Source of the DNA: JACKII01 sp041687435 | GTDB taxonomy: Bacteria; Pseudomonadota; Alphaproteobacteria; Bin95 | Direction: 5' to 3' | Assembly: GCA_041687435.1 (NCBI GenBank) | Contig: JAWLBX010000018.1 | Coordinates: 1-64,000 of the forward strand | Length of the DNA: 64,000 nucleotides | Shown here: positions 44,233 through 52,620 of the stretch, one piece after another | Numbering within the stretch: the stretch's first letter is position 1 | Layout of the letters: each line of letters begins with the position of its first letter | The notes under the pieces: model-generated | The model's database searches: none | The model's input: the letters and a program-made list of their open reading frames with translations, nothing else | Told to the model about the DNA's origin: nothing | Position numbers and translations under genes: made by a program

Positions 44233-45429
44233 TTATTCCGCCGCTTTGTTTTTTTGCCCACGCGGGTTGGTCCATTCCTTGCCGGTCTGGGTCTCGTAAC
44301 TCTTGATCGCGTTCTCAACGCTCTTCGCCGCCGCATTGACAAATTTCTCGCGGTTGTCGGTTGAGTAGTCGTAGGAGAACTGGCGCAGGAAGTTGCTGGA
44401 GCGGAAGTGCGGCATCACATAACGCGCGATCAGTTCGTAGGAGCGCTTGGTCTGCTCCCAATCGGCCCAGTTGTGCGCCAACTGCATTAAGGCGCCAAAG
44501 CCGCCGGTGCCCTTCATCAGATGTTCGACGAACTCGATGGCATCGTCCGGCGTGCCGATCATCGCAGATTTGGTCTCAATGAGGTATTCCACCGGATCGT
44601 CGATGCCCGGCGGAATAATCGGGAAGGTCGCGACGTCGGAGAAATACTTGGTCCATTTCGCCATGCCGAACGCCACATTGTCCCGCGCCTTCTGGCGGGT
44701 TTCGGCAACATGCATGAGGGTGACCATGCGCCAGTTGTCGCGGCTGACGGTTTGGTCGTTCTCGCGCGCAGTTTCCTCGCATGTCTGCCAATTACGGGAA
44801 TGCGCTTCGAGCGCGGCATCGGACGTGCCGCCGATGGAGAGCATGCCCACACCGTGTCGCCCCGCTGCCAGCGCCCCAGTCGGCGAGCGGCTGGAAGCAA
44901 CCGCCGTCTCCGGCCCACCTTCGGAATACATCGGCAGTTGCAGGCGTGCATCCTGAAGCTTGAACCAGTCGGTTTCGGCGTTAACCAGTTCACCGCGCAG
45001 CAGCGGCATGATCACGTCGATCGACTCATGCATCATTCGGCGCTGCTGTTCGGGATCGACGCCCATGCGGTAGGCATCGCCCGCCAGCGCGCCCGGGCCA
45101 AAGCCGAACATGAACCGACCGCGCAGCATGTGGTCCAGCTGGGCGACCCGGTTCGCGACCATGAACGGGTTGTGGTAGGGCAAGGAGATCACGCCCGAGC
45201 CCAGCCGGATGTGACGCGTGCGCTCTGCCGCAACGGCACAGAAAATTTCCGGGCTGGAAATGATCTCGAAGCCGCCGGAATGATGCTCGCCGATCCACGC
45301 CTCGTCATAATCGAGCCGGTCGAGGTGGCAGACCAACTCCATGTCCCGTTCGATGCAGAGGGTAGGATTCTCGTGCATGGTGTGGAACGGGGCCAGGAAG
45401 ATGCCGAAGCGCATATGGTTGACCGACAT
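44233..45429 (-). CDS. LLM-class flavin-dependent oxidoreductase
   Basis: A 398-residue luciferase-like monooxygenase. It begins MSVNHMRFGIFLAPFHTMHE and has DEAWIGEHHSGGFEIISSPE (about residues 42-61), RLGSGVISLPYHNPFMVANR (about 75-94) and GRFMFGFGPGALAGDA (about 104-119), the typical bacterial-luciferase barrel signatures. Family members use reduced flavin from a partner reductase to oxidise alkanes, nitrilotriacetate or other substrates; none can be assigned. Residues 380-398 form a lysine-rich tail. The start at 45429 is supported by AGGACC and by family alignment. Confidence 0.88.
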   Translation of the reverse strand: MSVNHMRFGIFLAPFHTMHENPTLCIERDMELVCHLDRLDYDEAWIGEHHSGGFEIISSPEIFCAVAAERTRHIRLGSGVISLPYHNPFMVANRVAQLDHMLRGRFMFGFGPGALAGDAYRMGVDPEQQRRMMHESIDVIMPLLRGELVNAETDWFKLQDARLQLPMYSEGGPETAVASSRSPTGALAAGRHGVGMLSIGGTSDAALEAHSRNWQTCEETARENDQTVSRDNWRMVTLMHVAETRQKARDNVAFGMAKWTKYFSDVATFPIIPPGIDDPVEYLIETKSAMIGTPDDAIEFVEHLMKGTGGFGALMQLAHNWADWEQTKRSYELIARYVMPHFRSSNFLRQFSYDYSTDNREKFVNAAAKSVENAIKSYETQTGKEWTNPRGQKNKAAE

Positions 45430-45586
45430 GAGCGAGGGTCCTTTATCCGGTAAGCGAAAAGCCAAGCGGTAGACTAAAGGACTGCGGCCAATCTGATAAG
45501 GGGCTTGGCAAAATGCGACTTTGCGTCCGAGAATGTCGGGCGGAGGAACGCCACTCGCACCACGAAGCAAAGGATTTTAGACCGCC

Positions 45587-45775
45587 ATGAGCGATGATTG
45601 GCCAACCTTACTCGCCCGCACCGGGCTGGAGGCGACCTATGCCCAATTCCCCGACGACGTGCGCGAGGCGTTCGCTTCCGCCCAGAGCCTAGTCCAACGG
45701 ATGAACGCGGCGCCCGCCTATTCCGACGAACCCGCCCACGTTTTCCAGGCCGCGCGCGCGGGGGCGAAGCAATGA
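45587..45775 (+). CDS. AtzG-like small subunit (DUF4089)
   Basis: A 62-residue protein, MSDDWPTLLARTGLEATYAQ at its start. Small proteins of this type, encoded directly before an amidase, belong to the AtzG/DUF4089 group, in which the subunit binds and stabilises the amidase AtzE in the way GatC does with GatA. AAGGA lies upstream of the ATG. The stop overlaps the amidase start (ATGA), as expected for a stoichiometric complex. The assignment rests on size, composition and context. Confidence 0.75.
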   Translation: MSDDWPTLLARTGLEATYAQFPDDVREAFASAQSLVQRMNAAPAYSDEPAHVFQAARAGAKQ

Positions 45776-47166
45776 GCGACGATCTGCATTACATGAGCGC
45801 AGCGGAAGCCGGGCGGAAGATCGCAGCGAAAGAGCTCTCCTCGACCGAACTCACCGACGCCCTGCTGGACCGCACCGCCGCCATCGACGGCAAGCTGAAC
45901 GCCTATATCGAGGTGCTGGGGGACCAGGCCCGCGCCGCGGCCAAGGCCGCCGACGATGCGGTGGTCAAGGGCGAGGCGAAAGGGCCGCTGCACGGCGTGC
46001 CGGTGGGATTGAAGGACATCATCGACCTGGCCGGTGTGCGCACCACGGCGCATTCCAAGCTGCTGCTGGACAACATGGCCAAGGCGGATTCGTTCGTGAC
46101 CGCGAGGCTGAAAGCGGCCGGCTGCGTCATCACCGGCAAGCTCGCCACGCACGAATTCGCCATTGGCGGCCCGGCCTTCGACCTGCCATTCCCGCCGGCG
46201 CGCAACCCGTGGAACCCTGAACACCACCCGGGCGGCTCCTCATCCGGTGCGGGCACCAGTGTCGCCGCGGGAATGCTGCCGATAGCACTTGGCTCCGATA
46301 CCGGCGGCAGCGTCCGCAACCCGGCCTCCTGCTGCGGCATTGTCGGCATCAAGCCGACCTATGGCCGGGTCAGCCGCGCCGGCGTGGTGCCGCTCTCGTT
46401 CAGCCTGGACAATGTTGGCCCGCTGACCCGCACGGTCGAGGACAACGCCCTGGCGCTCGCTGCCATCGCCGGCTTCGACCCGAAAGACCCCGCCAGCGTG
46501 CCACGGCCGGTCGACGATTATACGGCGGACCTCCGCAAGGGCGTAAAAGGGCTCAAGGTCGGGCTGATCCGCCATTTCTATAACGAGGATTTGTATGCCG
46601 ACGAGGAGATGGCCGGCGGGATTGAGAACGCAGCGAGGCTGCTGGAGAACCTGGGCGCGGAGGTGCGGGAGATCCGCCTGCCGCCGCTGGGCGAATATGC
46701 GGCCTGCAACCGTGTCGTCATGCTGGCAGAGGCGTACGCGGTTCACCAGGAATGGCTGAAGACCCGGCCCGGCGACTATGCGGCCATCACCCGCCGGCGG
46801 CTGCTGCCCGGCGCCTTCCTGACCGCTGCCGATTACGTCAACGCCCTCCGCCAGCGCGAGAAACTCGTGGCAGCATTCTACGAGGCGATGGAGGGCCTGG
46901 ATGCCGCCGTGACCGTTTCCAGCATGGAGCCGCCAGCCAACCTGGCGGACATGCAGGAGGTGGAGCGCACCTATGCCCGGCAGGCGCGGGCGCCGTTCAA
47001 CCTGATCGGCAACCCGGCCATCGCGATTCCCAGCGGCTTCCACTCAAACGGCCTGCCACTGGCATTGCAGATCGTCGGCCACGCTTTCGACGAGGCCATG
47101 TGTTTCCGTGTCGCCTGGGCGCTGGAGCAGGAGTTGAGCCTGGGCTCGCGCCGGCCGCCCGTGTAA
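45772..47166 (+). CDS. Amidase-signature enzyme (AtzE-like)
   Basis: A 464-residue amidase-signature hydrolase. The Ser-cisSer-Lys triad is clear: Lys81 in VGLKDIIDLAG, cis-Ser156 in GGSSSGAGTS and nucleophile Ser180 in GSDTGGSVRNPASCCG. With the small AtzG-like protein encoded just before, it resembles AtzE, which hydrolyses 1-carboxybiuret in cyanuric-acid breakdown; a related short amide or GatA-like role is possible. GatB is absent. A terminator follows. I prefer the ATG at 45772 (MSDDLHYMSAA) because it overlaps the upstream stop. Confidence 0.88.
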   Translation: MSDDLHYMSAAEAGRKIAAKELSSTELTDALLDRTAAIDGKLNAYIEVLGDQARAAAKAADDAVVKGEAKGPLHGVPVGLKDIIDLAGVRTTAHSKLLLDNMAKADSFVTARLKAAGCVITGKLATHEFAIGGPAFDLPFPPARNPWNPEHHPGGSSSGAGTSVAAGMLPIALGSDTGGSVRNPASCCGIVGIKPTYGRVSRAGVVPLSFSLDNVGPLTRTVEDNALALAAIAGFDPKDPASVPRPVDDYTADLRKGVKGLKVGLIRHFYNEDLYADEEMAGGIENAARLLENLGAEVREIRLPPLGEYAACNRVVMLAEAYAVHQEWLKTRPGDYAAITRRRLLPGAFLTAADYVNALRQREKLVAAFYEAMEGLDAAVTVSSMEPPANLADMQEVERTYARQARAPFNLIGNPAIAIPSGFHSNGLPLALQIVGHAFDEAMCFRVAWALEQELSLGSRRPPV

Positions 47167-47177
47167 CCCCCAGCCCA

Positions 47178-47204
47178 ACTCCCCCGGGTCACTCCCGGGG
47201 GAGT
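47178..47204. terminator. Terminator between convergent amidase and proC
   Basis: ACTCCCCCGGG (47178-47188) and CCCGGGGGAGT (47194-47204) pair perfectly over 11 bases around the loop TCACT. The hairpin sits between the amidase stop (47166) and the proC stop (47246) of converging genes. No clear T-run follows on the plus strand (CAAAAACG). Confidence 0.7.
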
Positions 47205-47245
47205 CAAAAACGATCGCCGCCGCACAATTTACCGAAATTACCGCG

Positions 47246-48046
47246 TCAGGCCAGTTCGCGCGAGCGCTTCGTTGCGGCGGCGATGGCCCGTGCGAACAGG
47301 GGCCGGATGCCATCCGCCGCATCCAGCACGGCCACCGCTTCCGCGGTGGTGCCGCCAGGGGACATAACGTTTTTGCGCAGGGTCTCCGGCGCTTCCGGCG
47401 ATTGGTGCGAGAGTTCGCCGGAGCCCTCCACTGTCGCCCGCGCAATGGCGTTCGAGAGGTCACGCGGCAGGCCGGCGGCAACACCCGCATCGGCCAGCGC
47501 CTCGATCAGCAGGAACACATAGGCCGGGCCACCGCCGGAAACGGCCGTAACGGCATCCAGAAGCCCCTCGTCCTCGACCCATTCGACACTACCCACCGCC
47601 TCCAACAGATGTTGGCAGAGCGTGCGTTGGTCGGCGGAGACTTGCCCATTTGCCACCAGCACGGTCACGCCGCGGCCGACGGCAGCCGGTGTGTTCGGCA
47701 TGGCGCGGACAATGGCGGCTTGCTTGCCCCAATAGTTTTCGAATGAGGCAATGGTCTTGCCGGCGGCAATCGACAGAAACACCGTTTCCGGCCGCACAAA
47801 ACGCTGGTAGGTCGGCGCGACCTTGTCCATTTCCTGCGGCTTGACGGCAACGACGACGGCATCCGGCTGAAAATCAGCAGGCAGGTCCGCGCCGTCCATA
47901 TAGAGCGTGACGGCCGCGTCGGTTGCCACTGGCGCTTTCGGCTCGACCACCGCGGCGCTGAAACCGGGCCAGGCACGCCAGCCGGCCAGCATCGCGCCGC
48001 CCATCTTACCGCACCCGATCAGCAATACTGTCACGCCCTTGGACAT
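47246..48046 (-). CDS. proC: Pyrroline-5-carboxylate reductase
   Basis: A 266-residue NAD(P)-dependent reductase, the last step of proline synthesis. The Rossmann motif is LLIGCGKMGGAMLAGW (about residues 8-23), then AVKPQEMDKVAP (about 66-77), MPNTPAAVGRGVT (about 109-121), the catalytic-site AVSGGGPAYVFLLIEALADAG (about 159-179) and NVMSPGGTTAEAV (about 223-235). Length is normal. The start at 48046 matches the family; the preceding frame is spacer. Confidence 0.96.
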   Translation of the reverse strand: MSKGVTVLLIGCGKMGGAMLAGWRAWPGFSAAVVEPKAPVATDAAVTLYMDGADLPADFQPDAVVVAVKPQEMDKVAPTYQRFVRPETVFLSIAAGKTIASFENYWGKQAAIVRAMPNTPAAVGRGVTVLVANGQVSADQRTLCQHLLEAVGSVEWVEDEGLLDAVTAVSGGGPAYVFLLIEALADAGVAAGLPRDLSNAIARATVEGSGELSHQSPEAPETLRKNVMSPGGTTAEAVAVLDAADGIRPLFARAIAAATKRSRELA

Positions 48047-48123
48047 GGCTTGGGTTTCCTTACTCGATTGAACCGGCATTTCGGCTCGTAAACTGGCGGC
48101 GGGCCGATGCTTACGTCAAGCGC

Positions 48124-48690
48124 CTAAAACCGCTCCGCAAGCCAGATCGCAGACCGGGTGCCGCTCTTGATCAGCGCCGAGAGCAACGGATAGGCCGGCG
48201 CGCCCTCCGCATCGTGCGCAAGGCCGGTGTCACGGTGCTCCAACTCGTCGTCACGGAATTTGGACAAAGTTTCGACAAGCAGCCTATCGCCTTCGTCCTC
48301 GTCCAGGTCCTGGAGACGTTGGACCTGAGCAGCGTAGTGTTCGCCGATCACCTCCTCCACCGCCACTGTGCAAGCCATGGCGGCCCGCTCCCCCAACATA
48401 GCGGTCGCGGCTCCCAGAGCGAACCCAGCCAGGTTCCAGACCGGCGAAAGCACGGTCGGGCGAATGCCGTGCTCCACCAGCAGCTTGTCGAACGCCGCTT
48501 TGTGCTCTTCCTCCTGCGCAGCCATCTGGCGGATCGTGCGGCCGACCGGCCGGTGCCCCAGCACGGCCAACTGGCCTTCATATATACGGGTGGCGCCATA
48601 TTCGCCCGCATGATCAACCCGAAGCATGCGGGCCAGTTCCTGCGCGCGGGAGAGATCGCCAGGAAGACGACGTTTGCCAGAGACAGACAT
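48124..48690 (-). CDS. coq7: 2-polyprenyl-3-methyl-6-methoxy-benzoquinol hydroxylase (COQ7)
   Basis: A 188-residue di-iron hydroxylase of ubiquinone biosynthesis. The metal ligands lie in the repeated helices: Glu in DHAGEYGATRIYEGQ (about residues 26-40), E-x-x-H in AQEEEHKAAF (about 58-67), Glu in AVEEVIGEHYAAQ (about 110-122) and E-x-x-H in DDELEHRDTG (about 146-155). It hydroxylates demethoxyubiquinone in the inner membrane. The ATG shares a base with the dsbB stop (TGATG), so they are co-translated. Confidence 0.95.
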   Translation of the reverse strand: MSVSGKRRLPGDLSRAQELARMLRVDHAGEYGATRIYEGQLAVLGHRPVGRTIRQMAAQEEEHKAAFDKLLVEHGIRPTVLSPVWNLAGFALGAATAMLGERAAMACTVAVEEVIGEHYAAQVQRLQDLDEDEGDRLLVETLSKFRDDELEHRDTGLAHDAEGAPAYPLLSALIKSGTRSAIWLAERF

Positions 48691-49172
48691 CAGCGGGGCC
48701 TCCTGCGGCTGTGGATCAGGCTGAGTACCAACACTACGGCCAGCCCGGCAGAAAGGATCATATTGTAACCGGCCATGGAAATACCGAGCAGCGACCAGGC
48801 GACCTCGTCGCAACGGGTCACTTCGGTCGCCAAAAGCTGGCGTTTCAAGTCTGCCACCGACTGCGCCGCGCCAGTCTGGCCACCGCATTCGGCGGTACCA
48901 GCCCACCAGTGCTGCTCGACGCCAACATGGTAGGCAGCGATACCCGCCCCGGCCAGCAGTACCAATACACTCAGCCCCATGATGGCGCGGTTGCCGCCGA
49001 GAAAGACCGCGGCCGCTCCCAGCATAGCAACCGCCACCCAAGGCCAACGCTGGTAGACGCACAGAACGCAGGGGTCGAGTCCACCGATGTGCTGGAAGCC
49101 AAACGCGGCCAGCAGCATCGCCACACCGGCAGCCGCTGTCAGTAGGGAGATCAGGCGCAGGTCAGAGAGCAT
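48690..49172 (-). CDS. dsbB: Disulfide bond formation protein DsbB
   Basis: A 160-residue inner-membrane protein with four helices. The first periplasmic pair is CVLC (Cys35, Cys38) in LDPCVLCVYQRWPW, the second is Cys96 in TAECGG and Cys121 in TRCDEVAW. DsbB reoxidises DsbA and passes electrons to ubiquinone, which fits its place next to the ubiquinone enzyme COQ7. A DsbA gene is not in the window. Its start overlaps the DedA-like gene by 11 bases. Confidence 0.94.
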   Translation of the reverse strand: MLSDLRLISLLTAAAGVAMLLAAFGFQHIGGLDPCVLCVYQRWPWVAVAMLGAAAVFLGGNRAIMGLSVLVLLAGAGIAAYHVGVEQHWWAGTAECGGQTGAAQSVADLKRQLLATEVTRCDEVAWSLLGISMAGYNMILSAGLAVVLVLSLIHSRRRPR

Positions 49173-49743
49173 ATTTCAGAACCACAAAGCCGCCGACGAG
49201 TAGAACACAGAACACAATCGTCAGCAGCCCCAAATAGCGCTCGATGAACGTGCGGATCGGCACGCCAAAGCGCCAAAGCAACAGGCCGACGATCATGAAC
49301 CGCCCGCCACGCGCCAGCACGGACGCCACCATGAACGCCATCAGGTCGAGCCCAAACGCGCCGCTGGCAATGGTGATGACCTTGTAGGGAAAGGGTGTCA
49401 GGCCAGCGATAAACACGATCAGGGCGCCATGCTCGTTGTAGCCGGCGCGAAAGTCCTCGAACTTATCCATCGCACCGTAGAATTCGAGGATCGGCGCACC
49501 CACAAGCTCCCAAAGCCCCCAGCCGATGCCATAGCCGGCAAGACCACCGGCGACCGAGGCGATGGTGGCGATAAAGACATAATGAAAAGCCCGGTCGCGC
49601 GCGGCCAGGATCATCGGGATCAGCAGCACATCCGGCGGGATGGGAAATATCGAACTTTCCGCAAAAGCCACAGCCACCAACGCCCATGTGGCATAGGGGG
49701 TCGCGGCGAGCGCCATGGTCTGATCGTAAAGGCGGCGGAGCAA
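49162..49743 (-). CDS. DedA/YqaA-family inner-membrane protein
   Basis: A 193-residue protein with about five membrane segments. The family's first conserved block is AFAESSIFPIPPDVLLIPMILA (read in part, about residues 27-48), then VAGGLAGYGIGWGLWE (about 64-79) and FIAGLTPFPYKVITIASGAFGL (read in part, about 109-130), followed by ARGGRFMIVGLLLWRFG. DedA-superfamily proteins (YqaA subgroup) are linked to membrane homeostasis and phospholipid or cation transport. It begins with TTG (MLRRLYDQTM), which is favoured because homologues share MLRRLYD. The three genes DedA-DsbB-COQ7 form a tight membrane-redox cluster. Confidence 0.88.
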   Translation of the reverse strand: MLRRLYDQTMALAATPYATWALVAVAFAESSIFPIPPDVLLIPMILAARDRAFHYVFIATIASVAGGLAGYGIGWGLWELVGAPILEFYGAMDKFEDFRAGYNEHGALIVFIAGLTPFPYKVITIASGAFGLDLMAFMVASVLARGGRFMIVGLLLWRFGVPIRTFIERYLGLLTIVFCVLLVGGFVVLKYAL

Positions 49744-49832
49744 TCGAGAATGCCTTCGGCGGCGGTAGCGGGGAACGCCTGTTCTCGCCCCTGGTGCCCC
49801 CGCGGCACAAGAGCCCCTGGAGCCGCAGGCGG

Positions 49833-49860
49833 TTGCAAACTTTGGCGAACCCGTTAAATC
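49833..49860 (+). promoter_or_regulatory. Candidate tRNA-Leu promoter
   Basis: TTGCAA (49833-49838) and TAAATC (49855-49860) with a 16-base spacer lie about 16 bases before the tRNA-Leu gene. Both hexamers are partial sigma70 matches. Confidence 0.4.
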
Positions 49861-49875
49861 TACGCTCGATTACGT

Positions 49876-49960
49876 GCCCGGATGGCGGAATGGTAGACGC
49901 GCCAGACTCAAAATCTGGTTCCCTCTGGGAGTGCGAGTTCGAGTCTCGCTCCGGGTACCA
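49876..49960 (+). tRNA. tRNA-Leu (anticodon CAA)
   Basis: An 85-base tRNA with CCA encoded. The acceptor GCCCGGA pairs with TCCGGGT (first pair G-U), the anticodon stem CCAGA/TCTGG encloses the loop CTCAAAA with anticodon CAA, and a long variable arm typical of leucine tRNA precedes GTTCGAGTC. It reads UUG codons. Confidence 0.95.
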
Positions 49961-50349
49961 TCTATTTTCCAATAATTCCCGCGTTTCAGACACCCGCGCC
50001 CGTGCAAAACGGCAGGCGCCAGATTGGTCGCCTTTGCCGTTTTCGCCTGTCTGCTACTGCCGATTCCACTCTGCCGCCCACCGGCGTCTGCCCCAGCGCG
50101 TTTTCTTGCCGTCATTGACAAAGAACAATGCAATCCCGACATCTGGTGGGGATTTGACCACGTTTGGTGGGGGTTTGACGACGTTTTCGGAACTGATACC
50201 GCGCCCGCCCTCGAAATAGCTCCGACAAACATTCAGCCTGTTGTCACGACCCCCAAACTGATCAGCTCGATCACGCGGGAATGACGTCACACAGTTGCCT
50301 CGATGCTACGGCTTAATGACTGTTAATAGATGTCACTTGGGAGAATGAA
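49961..50349. other. Spacer after tRNA-Leu with a tandem repeat
   Basis: 389 bases between tRNA-Leu and the SH3 protein. It holds the 21-bp tandem repeat at 50145-50186 and a GGGAG ribosome site at 50338 for the next gene. Short open frames on both strands (for example 50024-50284) lack ribosome sites or recognisable domains. The 3' end of a tRNA gene is a typical integration site, but no integrase or duplicated tRNA end was found. Confidence 0.45.
50145..50186. repeat. Two imperfect 21-bp tandem copies
   Basis: GGTGGGGATTTGACCACGTT (plus one T, 50145-50165) is followed directly by GGTGGGGGTTTGACGACGTT (plus one T, 50166-50186), 19 of 21 bases identical. The unit contains GTGGGGN-TTTGAC-type blocks that could bind a regulator upstream of the exported-protein pair. 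Confidence 0.8.
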
Positions 50350-51144
50350 ATGACCAAAAGCAACGCCATGGTGATCGCCCTGATCGCATCTCTGGCCGCA
50401 CCGGCAGCCTACGCCCAACAAGACAATCAGCTCGGAATTTCGAACAAAAATATTGGTCGGGTCCTGGGAGGTGTTGGCGGTGCGCTCATCGGATCGCAGT
50501 TTGGCAAGGGCAGCGGCCAGTTGGTTGCAGTCGCGGCAGGTGCAATCGGCGGAATGTTTCTCGGCGGCGAGGTCGCGGATTATCTTACGCCATCCGATCA
50601 GCAAGGAATTGCGCAAACATCCGAGCGCGCCCTGAATACCGGACAGGCGCAGACTTGGAAGAATCCTGACACCGGCGTGACCACGACCGCCGAAGTACAG
50701 CAGACCACTTATCGACCGGCACCAATCCGCTCCGAAAGCGATACCAGCCACGACCTCGTCTGGCAGGTGCCAACCATGCAGTTGATCGGCGCCGACTTCA
50801 AAGCAAATACCACCAGCAATATCAGGGGTGGACCCGGAACCAATTATGCCGTCATGGATCAACTCACAGCGGGTGAGCATATCCGCGTGGTCGGGAAAAT
50901 CATCGATGGCAATTGGTACATGATCTCTCGAAACGGCATCGGGCGCGGCTTCGTCCACGCCACTTTGCTTGACCGCGTTGAGAGCAGGAGCGCCGCTATC
51001 ACCCGTGCTTCCTCCAAGTCCATCGACCCGAATGTCAGAGAATGCTCCGTCCTCACCCAGCGCGTAGAGACGCCTGACGGGAAAACCGAGACGAAGATGG
51101 CCCGCGCATGCAAGCGTCAGGACGGAAGTTGGGAGATTGTGTGA
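50350..51144 (+). CDS. Exported glycine-zipper and SH3-domain protein
   Basis: A 264-residue envelope protein. A signal peptide occupies residues 1-22 (MVIALIASLAAPAA, cleavage after AYA). A glycine zipper follows (GRVLGGVGGALIGSQFGKGS and VAAGAIGGMFLGG, about residues 37-73), as in the Rickettsia 17-kDa/2TM surface antigens. A bacterial SH3 domain (about 145-205) contains NIRGGPGTNYAVMDQL and NWYMISRNGIGRGFV. The C-terminal part has CSVLTQRV and MARACKRQDGSW, matching the end of surface-antigen proteins. It probably sits in the outer membrane or periplasm near peptidoglycan. Its stop overlaps the next start (TGATG). Confidence 0.82.
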   Translation: MTKSNAMVIALIASLAAPAAYAQQDNQLGISNKNIGRVLGGVGGALIGSQFGKGSGQLVAVAAGAIGGMFLGGEVADYLTPSDQQGIAQTSERALNTGQAQTWKNPDTGVTTTAEVQQTTYRPAPIRSESDTSHDLVWQVPTMQLIGADFKANTTSNIRGGPGTNYAVMDQLTAGEHIRVVGKIIDGNWYMISRNGIGRGFVHATLLDRVESRSAAITRASSKSIDPNVRECSVLTQRVETPDGKTETKMARACKRQDGSWEIV

Positions 51145-52103
51145 TGAATTTCATGTTTCACAGGCTGCCTATTCTGACAATGCTCGCCGGCGCCCTGGCG
51201 ACCGCATCGGTCGCAGCCCATGCGGAAGAGCGCTTGCTTATCCTCGATTCCGATGTGCTGGTTGTGGTTGACTGGGAAGTGCCCTGCGGACAACGGGTTC
51301 CTTTGACCGTGAGAACGTCCGATCGCGGTCTATTCAGTCAGGACAATCCCCGTCTCCAGAATATCATCGACGGATCGCGCGCCATCCTCGCGTTCGAATG
51401 CGCGCGAATGCCGGCACTTGAAGTGACCGGCGAACTCAACGCGACGAAGGAAACGATCTTCCAAGGGCATGCCGGGGATGAAACCGGGTGGCTGATCCAC
51501 TCATCGCAATGGCAGGCGGCAACGCCGGTACGTGAACCGGAGACTGCTGGATTGCCCGAGTGGCGGGTGGCAGGGCTCACCATGGGGATGACGCATGACG
51601 AGGTTCGCAGCATGCTCGCGTCCGAATTCAAAGGCGCTGAGCCAACGGACAATGGCTCGAACCGACTGGTAGCCGGAGACAGAGAGTGTCTCAATGCCCT
51701 TGCATCCACGACCCAAACGAGGCCGGGGCAGCGCTGCCTGATTGCGGACTTCGACCGGGCGGAACAGCATCGCCTGGTTCACGTCATTCTTCATCAAGCT
51801 GTGGACGGCGATCAGCGTCAGGATATTCGCGAAAGCCTGCTGGAACGGTATGGGCAGCCTGTTGCAGAGAGCAGTGGCAAGGTTCAAGCCTCCGGTTCGC
51901 CGTTTAGGGAGTTCGTTCGGCTGAGTTGGGGCGATGCGTTGCGCAAATCCACACGACCGGCGGGTTGGCCGGCTGAATTTGACAACAACCGCTACGCGCT
52001 CGCTGCCTATATCGCCAGCAATAGGAACAAAACAATACTCACAGTATGGATGGCTGACCCCTCCATGACCGCGGATGCGCCCGAATATCGGGCTAAGTTC
52101 TGA
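51144..52103 (+). CDS. Exported protein of unknown function
   Basis: A 319-residue secreted or periplasmic protein. A signal peptide covers residues 1-27 (LPILTMLAGALATASVAA, cleavage after AHA). The mature protein has two parts: an N-terminal half (to about 125) with four cysteines, and a C-terminal half containing GLTMGMTHDEVRSMLASEF (about 145-163), a G-x-x-x-x-EV-x-x-x-L pattern like that of SmpA/OmlA-type envelope proteins, and LVHVILHQAVDGDQRQDI and LLERYGQPV later. I do not recognise a named family. Its ATG overlaps the stop of the SH3 protein, so the two are co-translated and likely act together in the envelope. Confidence 0.7.
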   Translation: MNFMFHRLPILTMLAGALATASVAAHAEERLLILDSDVLVVVDWEVPCGQRVPLTVRTSDRGLFSQDNPRLQNIIDGSRAILAFECARMPALEVTGELNATKETIFQGHAGDETGWLIHSSQWQAATPVREPETAGLPEWRVAGLTMGMTHDEVRSMLASEFKGAEPTDNGSNRLVAGDRECLNALASTTQTRPGQRCLIADFDRAEQHRLVHVILHQAVDGDQRQDIRESLLERYGQPVAESSGKVQASGSPFREFVRLSWGDALRKSTRPAGWPAEFDNNRYALAAYIASNRNKTILTVWMADPSMTADAPEYRAKF

Positions 52104-52240
52104 TAAAACCAATTTGAGGTTCTGAGCCTGCCTCTGCGGCCTTGATGATGTGGCTGGCGTGTGCGCATTGGGTATAAATTCAACGGCGCGCACGCCCCGA
52201 TTTTCCGCAGGCGCAACTCTCAGAGTGTGATTGAAAGTAA

Positions 52241-52316
52241 TGGTGCCCAGGGGCGGATTCGAACCACCGACACGCGAATTTTCAGTCCGCTGCTCTACCA
52301 GCTGAGCTACCTGGGC
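52241..52316 (-). tRNA. tRNA-Phe (anticodon GAA)
   Basis: A 76-base tRNA including CCA on the minus strand. The acceptor GCCCAGG pairs with CCTGGGC, the D-arm has GCTC...GAGC, the anticodon stem GCGGA/TTCGC encloses CTGAAAA with anticodon GAA, and the T-arm reads GGTTCGAATCC. It reads UUU/UUC codons. Confidence 0.96.
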
Positions 52317-52620
52317 ATCGGCAGCCAAAACGACGTAAGCGCGGCTGCCTGAGAGGCCGTGTTTAGGCGATCCGGCGCGGCCTGTCCAGAGGGTTTCAGA
52401 GGCAAATCTGCCGCGCCCATCATTCCCACCCGCACATTGCGCTGCAACATTGGAGTCAAAAGGGCAACCCCTTTTTTATCTCATATTTTTCCACACCAGG
52501 CTTGGAATAGGCGTACGAACCGCTGTAGCCTTGCTGCACTCGCTTACCTGAATTTTGCGATGCAAAAAAGCACGATCCCTTTCGTCAGGGTCCGGATCGC
52601 CGCGCGGAGAACTGAACCAA
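52317..52620. other. Spacer upstream of phaZ with a short hairpin
   Basis: 304 bases between tRNA-Phe and phaZ. AAAAGGG (52458-52464) and CCCTTTT (52469-52475) form a 7-bp stem with loop CAAC followed by two more T on the plus strand, resembling a small intrinsic terminator; it also reads as a palindrome on the minus strand. No gene is supported here. Confidence 0.4.

Noticed and set aside
49876..49960. tRNA-Leu as a phage or island integration site
   Set aside because: No integrase, no repeated tRNA 3' end and no change in gene type next to it.
50024..50284. 86-codon frame beginning like a membrane peptide after tRNA-Leu
   Set aside because: No ribosome site, and it runs through the tandem repeat; composition does not continue as a protein.
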